Of a DNA stretch of 64,000 nucleotides, positions 41,800-49,740 are shown piece after piece. The translations under genes and the position numbers were made by a program. The DNA comes from Clostridium fallax (GTDB lineage: Bacteria > Bacillota > Clostridia > Clostridiales > Clostridiaceae): NCBI RefSeq assembly GCF_900129365.1, contig NZ_FQVM01000001.1, forward strand, positions 1 through 64,000, written 5' to 3'. Numbering within the stretch: position 1 is the stretch's first letter; every line of letters starts with the position of its first letter. The notes below the pieces were generated by a model. It saw only the letters and a list, made by a program, of their open reading frames with translations, did no database searches and was not told the DNA's origin.

Positions 41800-42765
41800 T
41801 TAATTTCTAATTATAATATAAACCATATACCCTATATATAATCCTACCAAAACAAGACCTTCTACCTTTGAAAGCTTTTTAACTTTTTTATTTTTATTGA
41901 AGAATACAAGAGCACCTATAAAAATACATACAACTATTAAAAATACAAAATCAAAAATTAAAGTTTTTGATACTGGTATAGGGCTTATTAATGATGAAAG
42001 ACCTAGTATTAATAAAATATTAAATATATTAGATCCTAATACATTTCCTATTGCTATATCAGTTTCTCCCTTTAATGCTGCAACAATAGATGTCACAAGC
42101 TCTGGCAAAGATGTTCCTGCCGCTACAATTGTAAGTCCTACAAGTTTTTCACTCATACCTAGAGAATATGCAATATTAGTAGCTGAATCTACTACTAATT
42201 TTCCTCCTATTACTATACCTAAAATTCCTAAAATAGACATAAGAATTTTTAAAGGAATACTTATATTTTTTTCTTTTTCTGTTAAGTTTTCATCTATGTT
42301 AGAATTTTTTGCTGATTTTATAAGTAAAAACATATATATAAAGCATAATATAACTAATATTAATCCATCTAACCTTGATATAACGTTTTCCTTACTAAAA
42401 AAGAGACTATCAAAGGTTAAGAAAAATAATACTAGAGTAACCAAAAGATTTACAAAAAAATCTCTTTTTACTGTAGCTTTTTTAATAATTATAGGCATAA
42501 CTAAGGCAGTTCCACCTAAAACTACTAAGGAATTAAATATATTAGATCCTAATACATTTCCTAATGCAATACCATTATTTCCTTGTACAGATGAAATTAC
42601 ACTAACTGCAAGTTCTGGAGAACTTGTTCCTATTGATACAATAGTTAATCCTACTATTACTGAAGGAATTCCTATCTTTTTTGCTATTGAAGAGGCTCCA
42701 TCTACAAAAATGTCTGCACCTTTAATTAATAAAATAAAACCTAAAATCAGAATAATATAATTCAT
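41800..42765 (-). CDS. Calcium/sodium antiporter (CaCA family, YrbG-like)
   Basis: 321 residues with about ten membrane helices in two inverted repeats. Both alpha-repeats are intact: SIGTSSPELAVS with GNVLGSNIFNSLVVLGG in the first half, and AAGTSLPELVTS with GNVLGSNIFNILLILGL in the second. The Glu in each repeat binds the cation. The protein exchanges Na+ or H+ for Ca2+ across the membrane. It is monocistronic. GGGGGAAATG precedes the ATG. Confidence 0.92.
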   Translation of the reverse strand: MNYIILILGFILLIKGADIFVDGASSIAKKIGIPSVIVGLTIVSIGTSSPELAVSVISSVQGNNGIALGNVLGSNIFNSLVVLGGTALVMPIIIKKATVKRDFFVNLLVTLVLFFLTFDSLFFSKENVISRLDGLILVILCFIYMFLLIKSAKNSNIDENLTEKEKNISIPLKILMSILGILGIVIGGKLVVDSATNIAYSLGMSEKLVGLTIVAAGTSLPELVTSIVAALKGETDIAIGNVLGSNIFNILLILGLSSLISPIPVSKTLIFDFVFLIVVCIFIGALVFFNKNKKVKKLSKVEGLVLVGLYIGYMVYIIIRN

Positions 42766-42887
42766 GAAGTCATTTCCCCCATTTCTATAAATGCTATTAT
42801 AAAAAACTTACAATTAAAGCATACAGTTTATTTATTATATCTTCAAAGGTTTTTGCTATATTTTACAAATTCATAACATTATAAAAT

Positions 42888-42924
42888 AAAGAAGCTATAA
42901 GATTAAAATCTTATAGCTTCTTTT
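42888..42924 (-). terminator. Terminator of the small zinc-binding protein gene
   Basis: Perfect arms AAAGAAGCTATAAGATT and complement, with a short A loop and a T/A-rich tail, 14 bases after the stop at 42938. Confidence 0.8.
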
Positions 42925-42937
42925 ATAGAAAATAAAA

Positions 42938-43096
42938 TTATCTTCTGTTATCTCTTTGTTGCTTTCTTGCTCTTCTGCAATCAGCACATCTTACAGGCTC
43001 GTTATCGAATCCTTTTTCTTTGTAGAAAGCTTGCTCACCTTCAGTAAATATAAATTCTTGTCCGCAGTCTTTACATATTATTTTCTTATCTGCCAT
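42938..43096 (-). CDS. Small zinc-ribbon protein (zf-trcl type)
   Basis: 52 residues. Four zinc-binding Cys are arranged as CKDCG and CADCR. The segments between (GQEFIFTEGEQAFYKEKGF and EPVRCADCRRARK) match the small treble-clef zinc-binding proteins common in Firmicutes, followed by a basic tail. GGAGG lies eight bases before the ATG. The ribosome site can pair with a complementary stretch in the leader (43147-43154). Function unknown; nucleic-acid binding is plausible from the basic tail. Confidence 0.85.
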   Translation of the reverse strand: MADKKIICKDCGQEFIFTEGEQAFYKEKGFDNEPVRCADCRRARKQQRDNRR

Positions 43097-43105
43097 TTTA
43101 AATTC

Positions 43106-43154
43106 CTCCATTTTCTGAAGATTTAGATAAAAGTAATATCCCTTATAAATGGAG
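43106..43154 (-). promoter_or_regulatory. Leader hairpin that could sequester the ribosome site of the zinc-ribbon gene
   Basis: On the minus strand CTCCATTT (43154-43147) can pair with AAATGGAG (43113-43106), the second arm including part of the ribosome site. The loop is about 33 bases. No known riboswitch class is recognised. Confidence 0.4.
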
Positions 43155-43348
43155 AAACTTACATCTATTTAAATCTTATATAATTGTTTTACTAACTTTC
43201 TCTAGTATATCACCTGAAATGATATTATGCAAGTGTTATTTTGTAAAATTCTTTATTAATTATAAAAAATACCTTATATAATTATGTATCTATATAATAT
43301 ATCTTTATCATTTGGCTATTTTACTATGATTATAGTATTTTGCATTAA

Positions 43349-44176
43349 CTATTTTAAGGCTAATTTTTCTATTGCTTTTGCTACACCATCATTTAAATTT
43401 GTATCAGTTATATAATCTGCTAACTTTTTAACTTCATCTGGAGCATTTCCCATAACTACAGCAGTACCAGCTTCTTTTAACATAGAGATATCATTTCCAC
43501 TATCACCTATACACATTATTTCTTCTTTTTTAATACCTAACTTTTTAGCTAAAATTTTAACCCCTTTACCTTTTGAAGTTCCCTCTTTCATAATCTCTGC
43601 ACATCCGGACCAAGAATAAACTACATCTATTCCTTTAATTTTTTCTAAATCTAATTTTGCATCTTTTATTTTTGAGCTATTTTTTGTTTCTATTAATATA
43701 ACTTTTAAAATATCTTCTTTATATTTTTTAAAAGCTTCTTTAAAATCATCTACTATATAAAACCTTATAGCTTCTTCTTCCGTAGTTAATTTATTCATTA
43801 TTCTATGACTATCATCCTCTGGGATTTCTTCATCTGAAATTATTCCATAAGGAGTATCAAAAACAGCTAAAAAATTATATTTCTTTACTATATCATATAT
43901 ACTTTCTAATTCTTCTTTATCTAATATGGATTTAAATATAACTTCATCTCTATCTTTTTCTCTAATATATGATCCATTAGAACATATAAGTGGAGCTTTT
44001 ATACCTGTAAGCTTTGCAAATATTCTAGCGGAGGCAAATACTCTTCCTGTAGAAATAGCTACCTTAATTCCTTCTTCTGTAGCTTTTTTTAAAGCTCTTT
44101 TGTTTTCCTCACTAATATTATGCTTATTATTTAAAAGTGTGCCATCCATGTCTATGCATATTAATTTATATCCCAT
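43349..44176 (-). CDS. Cof-type HAD-superfamily phosphatase
   Basis: 275 residues. Motif I DMDGTLLNN, motif II VAISTGR, motif III Lys and motif IV GDSGNDISMLKEAG are all present, with the C2B cap domain between them. These enzymes hydrolyse sugar phosphates or other small phosphate esters in the cytoplasm. Specificity varies and cannot be read here. Monocistronic. Confidence 0.9.
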   Translation of the reverse strand: MGYKLICIDMDGTLLNNKHNISEENKRALKKATEEGIKVAISTGRVFASARIFAKLTGIKAPLICSNGSYIREKDRDEVIFKSILDKEELESIYDIVKKYNFLAVFDTPYGIISDEEIPEDDSHRIMNKLTTEEEAIRFYIVDDFKEAFKKYKEDILKVILIETKNSSKIKDAKLDLEKIKGIDVVYSWSGCAEIMKEGTSKGKGVKILAKKLGIKKEEIMCIGDSGNDISMLKEAGTAVVMGNAPDEVKKLADYITDTNLNDGVAKAIEKLALK

Positions 44177-44325
44177 AATCTATACCTCTTCTAATGTTTT
44201 ATAAATTTATTATATCAAATATAGCTTTATTATAAATGTATTTAAATAAAGGTTTTTACTTAAATATTCAAAAAATTCACAAGTTACTTTCAATATCTAA
44301 TAAAATTTATATTATTCAATAAATA

Positions 44326-45528
44326 TCATAGTTTAACTTCTACTTTTTTTAATAAGTTTATTCTAGTATCTGTTTCAATTATTAAATGAATACTTTTGTA
44401 AAAATCAATATACTCATTTATACTTCTCTTATTTTTAAAAGATTTATATATATTAAAGTTTTCATTTAACTTTTCTACTAATAATTTTTTTATTATGCTT
44501 AAATTAATATTTTCTACAAAATTAATATTTATTATTTTATTTCCTTTAAAAGGAATAAAAAAAACGTAAAATTTATTATTTCCTGTTAAATTATTTTTAG
44601 AGAATCTTTTAGGCTCTAAATATTCTATAGAAACTTTTAAAATTCCATCATAAATAGCTTTTCCTTTTAATTTATTTTTACTATCTATTTCTAAATAAAC
44701 ATTTTTTATATCTAATTTACATTTTATATTTGAAATATCATAAATATATTTTGGAAAATTTATGTTTCCACTAAAGACTTCCTGCACTTTTAAATAAGCT
44801 AATTTTTTTGGAATATTTATATTGCTACCACAAGTATTTACATAACTTTTTTCTGTATTTTTATTATTTTTAACACTTTTCTTATCATCATAAAATTTAA
44901 AATCACTATTTATTTTTTCTACTTGCTTTATATTATTAAAAATAGTATATTCTTCATCTCTTCTTTTATGACTTAAATTAAATTTATCCTCTTTAAAATT
45001 ATTTTCCTTAATATCTTTTTTAAAATTATTTTCTTTAATATTTTTATTAAGTAAATCCTGTTTTTTAACAGTTTTATTAATAAAATTATTTTTTTTAGTA
45101 TTTTTATTAATAAAGTTATTTTTATGATTTTTTTTGTTATCTTTTTTATATTTATTTTTTTCATCTTTTATTTTTATGTATTCATTTTTTTTGCTTACTA
45201 GTAAAGCTTTTTTATTATTGAATGTTTTATCTTTAAAATCAAAAGTTTTATAATGTTTTTCCCATAGAATTTTATTTATATTATTTTTGTTTATATCATC
45301 TTTATTTATATTGGAATTATTTTTTTTATTTGTTTTTGTATTACTATTTGTTTTTATATTATTATTTTTATAAAAGCTATCTTTATAATAGTCATCCTTA
45401 GAAAAACTATTATCTTTAATATTTTTTTCTAACTTATCTTTTTTTAATTTATCTTTCTCTAAGTTATTTATTTTATTGTAATTATTTAAATACAAAAGTA
45501 GCAAAATAACATATCTTTTATCTATCAT
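44326..45528 (-). CDS. Lys/Asn-rich protein with C-terminal SPOCS-like domain
   Basis: 400 residues. The first about 230 are extremely Lys/Asn-rich and repetitive (units such as KNNFINK and KENNFKKD, DNA repeats near 44988-45125). From about 240 onward there is an ordered domain (KKLAYLKVQEVFSGNINFPKY, SIEYLEPKRF, FYVFFIPFKG) resembling the SPOCS/DUF3794 domain of spore coat and exosporium proteins. The neighbouring gene encodes a Cys-rich SPOCS-like protein. A basic, disordered N-terminus would suit electrostatic assembly on a spore layer. The ribosome site is weak (TTAGG). A spore role is inferred, not shown. Confidence 0.65.
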   Translation of the reverse strand: MIDKRYVILLLLYLNNYNKINNLEKDKLKKDKLEKNIKDNSFSKDDYYKDSFYKNNNIKTNSNTKTNKKNNSNINKDDINKNNINKILWEKHYKTFDFKDKTFNNKKALLVSKKNEYIKIKDEKNKYKKDNKKNHKNNFINKNTKKNNFINKTVKKQDLLNKNIKENNFKKDIKENNFKEDKFNLSHKRRDEEYTIFNNIKQVEKINSDFKFYDDKKSVKNNKNTEKSYVNTCGSNINIPKKLAYLKVQEVFSGNINFPKYIYDISNIKCKLDIKNVYLEIDSKNKLKGKAIYDGILKVSIEYLEPKRFSKNNLTGNNKFYVFFIPFKGNKIININFVENINLSIIKKLLVEKLNENFNIYKSFKNKRSINEYIDFYKSIHLIIETDTRINLLKKVEVKL

Positions 45529-45567
45529 TTTTTATACCTAATAATTGTTTTAATATATTTTATACAA

Positions 45568-45593
45568 AAATGCAGAGTTTAATAACTCTGCAT
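45568..45593 (-). terminator. Terminator after the Cys-rich SPOCS protein gene
   Basis: ATGCAGAGTT/AACTCTGCAT with a four-base loop, followed on the minus strand by TTTTT. It separates the two SPOCS-type genes. Confidence 0.85.
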
Positions 45594-45608
45594 CTTAATT
45601 TATTTTAT

Positions 45609-46364
45609 TTATTTTTCTTTTTTGTCACAAGGTCTATATGGTGGCATTTTAATATAATCTTTAACAAAAACTTTTATATAAAGTTTTAATACTATTTTTT
45701 CTACTAAAGTTGAATATAATACTGAATCTTCTTGTTGGCATTCATTACATGGTTTTTTATTAACATCTAGCTCTGTAATTTCATATTTATATAATTTACA
45801 ATGAGGAGTTTCATTTAAATAAACTTTTTGCTTAGTTAAGCTTTCACAAGGTGAATGTCCCATGAAACCTTCATCACAGCAGCAGTCTTCCATTGTATCA
45901 CATAAATAAGATACATCTTTTTCTTTATTCTTCTTTAAATGATGATGATGTTTTATACGTGTTGCTATACTAAATGGTATTTTTACCTCTATATCACTCC
46001 AGTTATTTCTAAAGGATTGACATTGGCAAGGATTTAAATCATCATCTACTGGTGATACATAAGTTATATTTTTTACAATATATCCTTCTACCAATAAATT
46101 TTTTCCTACTATTTTACATTGAGTTAAAATTACTCTTCTTTTAATTTTCTTTATTTCTAAAAAGCCTTCAGGTATTGTAACATCATCTATTAATATTCTT
46201 TCTAATTTTGCTTTTCCTATAAGTTTTTCTACTTTATAAACATCATCTCTTCTATGATGAAAATGTCCACTATCATTTATTTCTCTAACATCAACTTCAA
46301 TATCACTACATTGAACTAAATCACAACCACCTGGTAAAATGTCTGGATAATTTTCACAACTCAT
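45609..46364 (-). CDS. Cys/His-rich SPOCS (DUF3794)-domain protein, probable spore surface protein
   Basis: 251 residues. A SPOCS-like core (LIGKAKLERILIDDVTIPEGF, VEGYIVKNITYVSPV) is interrupted by Cys- and His-rich insertions (CQCQSFRNN, IKHHHHLKK, CDTMEDCCCDEG, CNECQQ). This pattern resembles clostridial exosporium proteins of the CsxC kind, which cross-link by disulfides. A good AGGAGG-type site precedes the ATG. It lies upstream of the Lys/Asn-rich SPOCS protein with a terminator between. I see no defined sigma-E/K promoter. Confidence 0.7.
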   Translation of the reverse strand: MSCENYPDILPGGCDLVQCSDIEVDVREINDSGHFHHRRDDVYKVEKLIGKAKLERILIDDVTIPEGFLEIKKIKRRVILTQCKIVGKNLLVEGYIVKNITYVSPVDDDLNPCQCQSFRNNWSDIEVKIPFSIATRIKHHHHLKKNKEKDVSYLCDTMEDCCCDEGFMGHSPCESLTKQKVYLNETPHCKLYKYEITELDVNKKPCNECQQEDSVLYSTLVEKIVLKLYIKVFVKDYIKMPPYRPCDKKEK

Positions 46365-46490
46365 CTTAAGATATCCTCCTTATTATCAACAGCTTTATCT
46401 TTATCTAATATATTTATATGATAATTGTCTAAATTTGTTCTATTTTTTCATATAAATTAATGAATATTTTTATAAATTATAAAAAAATTA

Positions 46491-46518
46491 AGTTTGAAGT
46501 CAAAATATTGACTCCAAA
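46491..46518 (-). terminator. Terminator of the ECF sigma/anti-sigma operon
   Basis: On the minus strand GTTTGGAGTCAA pairs with TTGACTTCAAAC (one G-U), followed by TTAATTTTTTT. It lies about 70 bases after the anti-sigma stop. Confidence 0.75.
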
Positions 46519-46586
46519 CCCTAATATTTCAAAATTATAATTAACTTTAAAGTTGTTATATATTATTTATAAGGTATTAAAATAAG

Positions 46587-47945
46587 TTATTTAAGAGATA
46601 CTGTGAATTTATCCTCTTCATATATATTATAATTCTTTGATATATCATTGCATTCAATTAAATATTCTGTTCCTTCCCTAAGTTTTTTAAATTCGACCAT
46701 TAAATCTTCTCCACTATCTGATTGTTGTATACCACTAATTAAGTTAAATTCTTCCCCTGATTCTTTGTCTACTATATTATGTGGACGCATTATTGTAGGA
46801 TATTTACCATTAAAATAAATCTTAGTTTTATCATCTAAAATTTCTACTTTAGTTATTTTTAAATTAAAATTACCAGATATTATATCTGTATTTCCATTTA
46901 AATTTAAAGGAACTTTAATAATATAAGGTTTTAAGCTTTCTTTACTTCTTATTGGCACTACAGTTAAACTTTCGCTATCATCATAAATTTTCTTAAATTG
47001 ATTTTGAAAATAACATTTTTCTTTATTTCCTACTAAGCTATTACCTTCTTCTAATATAACTCTTCCTTTGTCATCACGAATAAAATACATCATATTTTCA
47101 GTATAAAAATTATTTTTTTCACTTATATCTTCCCCATAAAAAACTGTGTTAATAGGAGTACATATTAATTTATTTAATTTCATACCATCTTTTATATTTT
47201 TTAAGTTTATATTTAAATCTATTTCTTTAATCCTACCTTTAACTTTTTCACTAGTTACAGGAATCTTAAAATTCCACTCTCCTTTTATGTTTCCAAGAAA
47301 CTCTCTAATATTAATATCCAAGTTAAATTTATCAGGAACCTCAACATTTCCTCCTAAGAGAACTTCATCTTTAATACTCCTTGGAATATAGCTTGAATTT
47401 ATATTAAAGGTCTCTATACCTTTATAAATTGTTTTGTTAGTGTTTATAAATTTCCCCTTGCCTCCAGATGAAAAAGTAGTTATTTTTCCATTTACTTTAA
47501 AATCCTTGTCTAAAATATGAGGTTCACTTTTCATTTCTCTTTCAGTTTCTACTGTATACGCAATAGCTAAATTTATACTGTCATAAACTATGCTATTTAT
47601 AGTAACCTTCACTCCATTACTTTCTTTTGTAATATCTATATCCGAAGAATACTCCTCAAAATTTTTATCTACATTTAAAAGGCTAAATATTGATCCTATA
47701 ACAGGTAAGCTTTTTGCATAACTTGGCATTGTTAAACCAAATGCAATAAATGATACTAAAGTTATTGAAGCTGCAATTACACCTCTTTTTATATTTTTTA
47801 AACTTCTTTTATTTTTTATCCTATTGTTATCATCTAAATTACTTAAAGTATCTTCTATTTTTTTATTTATACTTTTAGGTATTTCTTTATTTTCACTTCT
47901 AGCCATATCCTTAAGTTTTTTATCTATGTAAAAATCATTATTCAT
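46587..47945 (-). CDS. DUF4179-domain membrane protein, probable anti-sigma factor
   Basis: 452 residues from the ATG at 47945, placed after GAGGTG; the GTG three codons earlier is part of that site. A cytoplasmic N-terminus of about 55 residues precedes one membrane helix (GVIAASITLVSFIAFGL). A large extracytoplasmic region follows, with the DUF4179 start (NVDKNFEEYSSDIDITKESNGV) and a second beta-rich domain. DUF4179 proteins are regularly encoded next to ECF sigma factors and are believed to hold them inactive. It starts 16 bases after the sigma gene. The sensed signal is unknown. Confidence 0.8.
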   Translation of the reverse strand: MNNDFYIDKKLKDMARSENKEIPKSINKKIEDTLSNLDDNNRIKNKRSLKNIKRGVIAASITLVSFIAFGLTMPSYAKSLPVIGSIFSLLNVDKNFEEYSSDIDITKESNGVKVTINSIVYDSINLAIAYTVETEREMKSEPHILDKDFKVNGKITTFSSGGKGKFINTNKTIYKGIETFNINSSYIPRSIKDEVLLGGNVEVPDKFNLDINIREFLGNIKGEWNFKIPVTSEKVKGRIKEIDLNINLKNIKDGMKLNKLICTPINTVFYGEDISEKNNFYTENMMYFIRDDKGRVILEEGNSLVGNKEKCYFQNQFKKIYDDSESLTVVPIRSKESLKPYIIKVPLNLNGNTDIISGNFNLKITKVEILDDKTKIYFNGKYPTIMRPHNIVDKESGEEFNLISGIQQSDSGEDLMVEFKKLREGTEYLIECNDISKNYNIYEEDKFTVSLK

Positions 47946-47961
47946 AATATACACCTCTAAT

Positions 47962-48495
47962 CTAATTATCTATAATTTTGGATAATATTTTTCTTGCAGT
48001 ATTTAATCTAGATCTTACAGTACCCTCTGGTATTTTTAATATACTTGAAATATCCTTTTGAGGCATGTCTTCAAAATAGAATAATATAGTTACCAATCTA
48101 AGTTCTTCTTTTAAAGAGTTTATACCATTCCATAAGTCTATATTAGAATATTTATCTATATAACAGTCTTTATCTAAATCACTATTCTCTAAACATATAT
48201 TCTTTTTATGGTGCCTTAAAATTATATTACATTCATTAATTAAAATTCTTATTAACCATGTTTTAAAATACTTATCCTTTCTCAAGCTATGAATATTTTC
48301 ATAAGCCTTAACTATAGAACTTTGGATAGCATCTTCAATGTCTTCATCAGTTTTTAATATTCCTCTAGCTATCCTATACAAACTAACTTTATTTTCTCTA
48401 ATTAAAGTTACGAAAGCTTCCTTATCTCCCTTTTTAGCTAAAGAAACATCATCAAATTTTTTATTTTTATATTTTGCAAAATTTATTAGTTGCAC
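47962..48495 (-). CDS. ECF-type RNA polymerase sigma factor
   Basis: 177 residues. Region 2 (DAIQSSIVKAYENIHSLRKDKYFKTWLIRILINEC) and region 4 (MPQKDISSILKIPEGTVRSRLNTARKIL) are clear, and there is no region 1.1 or 3, so it is an ECF sigma. The start is a GTG at 48495, seven bases after AGGAGG. It is cotranscribed with the DUF4179 membrane protein, the usual sigma/anti-sigma pairing for envelope stress. A promoter-like TGAAC-N16-GTATC lies just upstream and could be autoregulatory. Confidence 0.9.
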   Translation of the reverse strand: MQLINFAKYKNKKFDDVSLAKKGDKEAFVTLIRENKVSLYRIARGILKTDEDIEDAIQSSIVKAYENIHSLRKDKYFKTWLIRILINECNIILRHHKKNICLENSDLDKDCYIDKYSNIDLWNGINSLKEELRLVTILFYFEDMPQKDISSILKIPEGTVRSRLNTARKILSKIIDN

Positions 48496-48542
48496 TTTTT
48501 TTCCTCCTAAACCAATTTACTTAGCTAAGCATTCACTTATTA

Positions 48543-48568
48543 GATACTAATCCAGTTAAAAATGTTCA
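48543..48568 (-). promoter_or_regulatory. Candidate ECF autoregulatory promoter
   Basis: The minus strand has TGAAC, 16 bases, then GTATC, about 45 bases before the sigma gene start. The AAC-containing -35 and 16-base spacer are typical of ECF promoters. The -10 is only approximate. Confidence 0.4.
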
Positions 48569-48606
48569 CCAAAATTTTTAAAATTTAAATTGAATTTTAA
48601 AAATAT

Positions 48607-48655
48607 AAAAACCTTAGATAATAAAGTTAAAATCAACTCATTACCTAAGGTTTTT
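48607..48655 (-). terminator. Terminator after PTS IIB
   Basis: AAAAACCTTAG/CTAAGGTTTTT arms with a 27-base loop, 27 bases after the IIB stop. It closes the operon before any IIC gene. Confidence 0.75.
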
Positions 48656-48681
48656 AAAATATGTAATTTATATTTATTTTA

Positions 48682-48969
48682 TTATTTATGATAACCTAAT
48701 TCGTTTAGTGTTTCTAGTAATTTTGTTCTTATTTCAATCATATCTATTATATTGTTTAATGATATAACTTTCTTTGGATCCATCATTAGCTCTGCTGCTA
48801 CATCTCTTCCTCCAACATAAATATCTGCATCAGTTTTTTTGGCTGATGCTAAATCTGAAACTTCAACATCTACATCCTTAATACCTAATTCTTTTAATGC
48901 AGTTTCTACATTTCTTTGAATTATAAAACTACCTGCTAGTCCATTTCCACAACACGCTAATATTTTCAT
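48682..48969 (-). CDS. PTS IIB component (ascorbate/lactose-type)
   Basis: 95 residues. The phosphorylated Cys lies in the P-loop ILACCGNGLAGSF at the N-terminus. The remainder (ASAKKTDADIYVGGRDVA) matches the SgaB/UlaB-type IIB fold. It would pass phosphate from the adjacent IIA to an incoming sugar. No IIC permease is present in this operon, which ends at a terminator just downstream. Either it partners with a IIC elsewhere or it serves regulation. Confidence 0.85.
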   Translation of the reverse strand: MKILACCGNGLAGSFIIQRNVETALKELGIKDVDVEVSDLASAKKTDADIYVGGRDVAAELMMDPKKVISLNNIIDMIEIRTKLLETLNELGYHK

Positions 48970-49010
48970 AAAAATTCCTCCTTAATGTGCCTTTTCTTTT
49001 TTTGCAAAAG

Positions 49011-49454
49011 CTAGCTGTATTTTGTTAATATATTTAATACTTCTTTTTCTGTTTTAGAATTCATTATCTTTTGTAAATCTTCTTTATTTCTAAGCAAATC
49101 AACAATTTCACCTAAAACTCCTATATGACTTTTATTATCTTTAGCTGCTAATGTTATAACTAATTTAACAGGATCATTCTGTTCACTTCCAAAATCTATA
49201 GGTTTTTTTAAAGTTAAAAAACTAACAGCTGTTTTATTAACACCATCTTCTGGTCTTCCATGGGATAATACTATATTAGGCGCTATAACCATATAAGGAC
49301 CTATATTTTTTAAACTTTTTATTATAGCATATTCATATTCAGGTTCTACGTATCCCTTATTTTCAAGTAATTTACAGCCCTTTTTTATAGCATCTTCCCA
49401 ATTTTCACATAATACATTTACTTTTATGGATTCTAAAGTTATATCACCTAACAT
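49011..49454 (-). CDS. PTS IIA component (mannitol/fructose/ascorbate type)
   Basis: 147 residues of the EIIA type-2 fold. The phosphorylated His lies in APNIVLSHGRPEDGVNK near residue 72. AVSFLTLKKPIDFG and LVITLAAKDNKSHIGVLGEI are typical. It accepts phosphate from HPr and donates it to the IIB encoded 41 bases downstream. The operon consists only of IIA and IIB. Ascorbate-type systems fit best by similarity of both partners. Confidence 0.87.
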   Translation of the reverse strand: MLGDITLESIKVNVLCENWEDAIKKGCKLLENKGYVEPEYEYAIIKSLKNIGPYMVIAPNIVLSHGRPEDGVNKTAVSFLTLKKPIDFGSEQNDPVKLVITLAAKDNKSHIGVLGEIVDLLRNKEDLQKIMNSKTEKEVLNILTKYS

Positions 49455-49625
49455 TTCTTCATTCCTTTCACTTTAAACCAAAAAAATTTAGCTAGCAATC
49501 CTATGCTACTATATTATAACAATTAAGTCAAAGAAAATGAATAGGTTTACATAAAATATAAATTTAATTTTTTTATTGATTATTTAAAATAGCCAAAAAA
49601 GATTTAAATATTTAATAATCATTAA

Positions 49626-49664
49626 AAAAAGATGATTTAAATTTAATATAAAAATCATCTTTTT
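49626..49664 (-). terminator. Terminator of the DbpA helicase gene
   Basis: AAAAAGATGATTT/AAATCATCTTTTT arms with a 13-base loop, between the helicase stop and the PTS IIA start. It may act in both directions. Confidence 0.7.
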
Positions 49665-49740
49665 AATATATTATTCACTTTAAATTTTATTAATATAAAA
49701 TTAATTAAAAATAATATTTACTTTAACCAGTTTTATATAA

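Noticed and set aside
41897..42760. Long plus-strand open frame (287 codons) opposite the cation antiporter
   Set aside because: It mirrors the antiporter gene exactly in phase, has no ribosome site and a composition explained by the reverse complement of membrane-protein codons. The minus-strand gene has all CaCA motifs.
44973..45164. Ile/Lys-rich 63-codon frame inside the Lys/Asn-rich gene
   Set aside because: Frame-shifted reading of a repetitive AT-rich tract, with no ribosome site.
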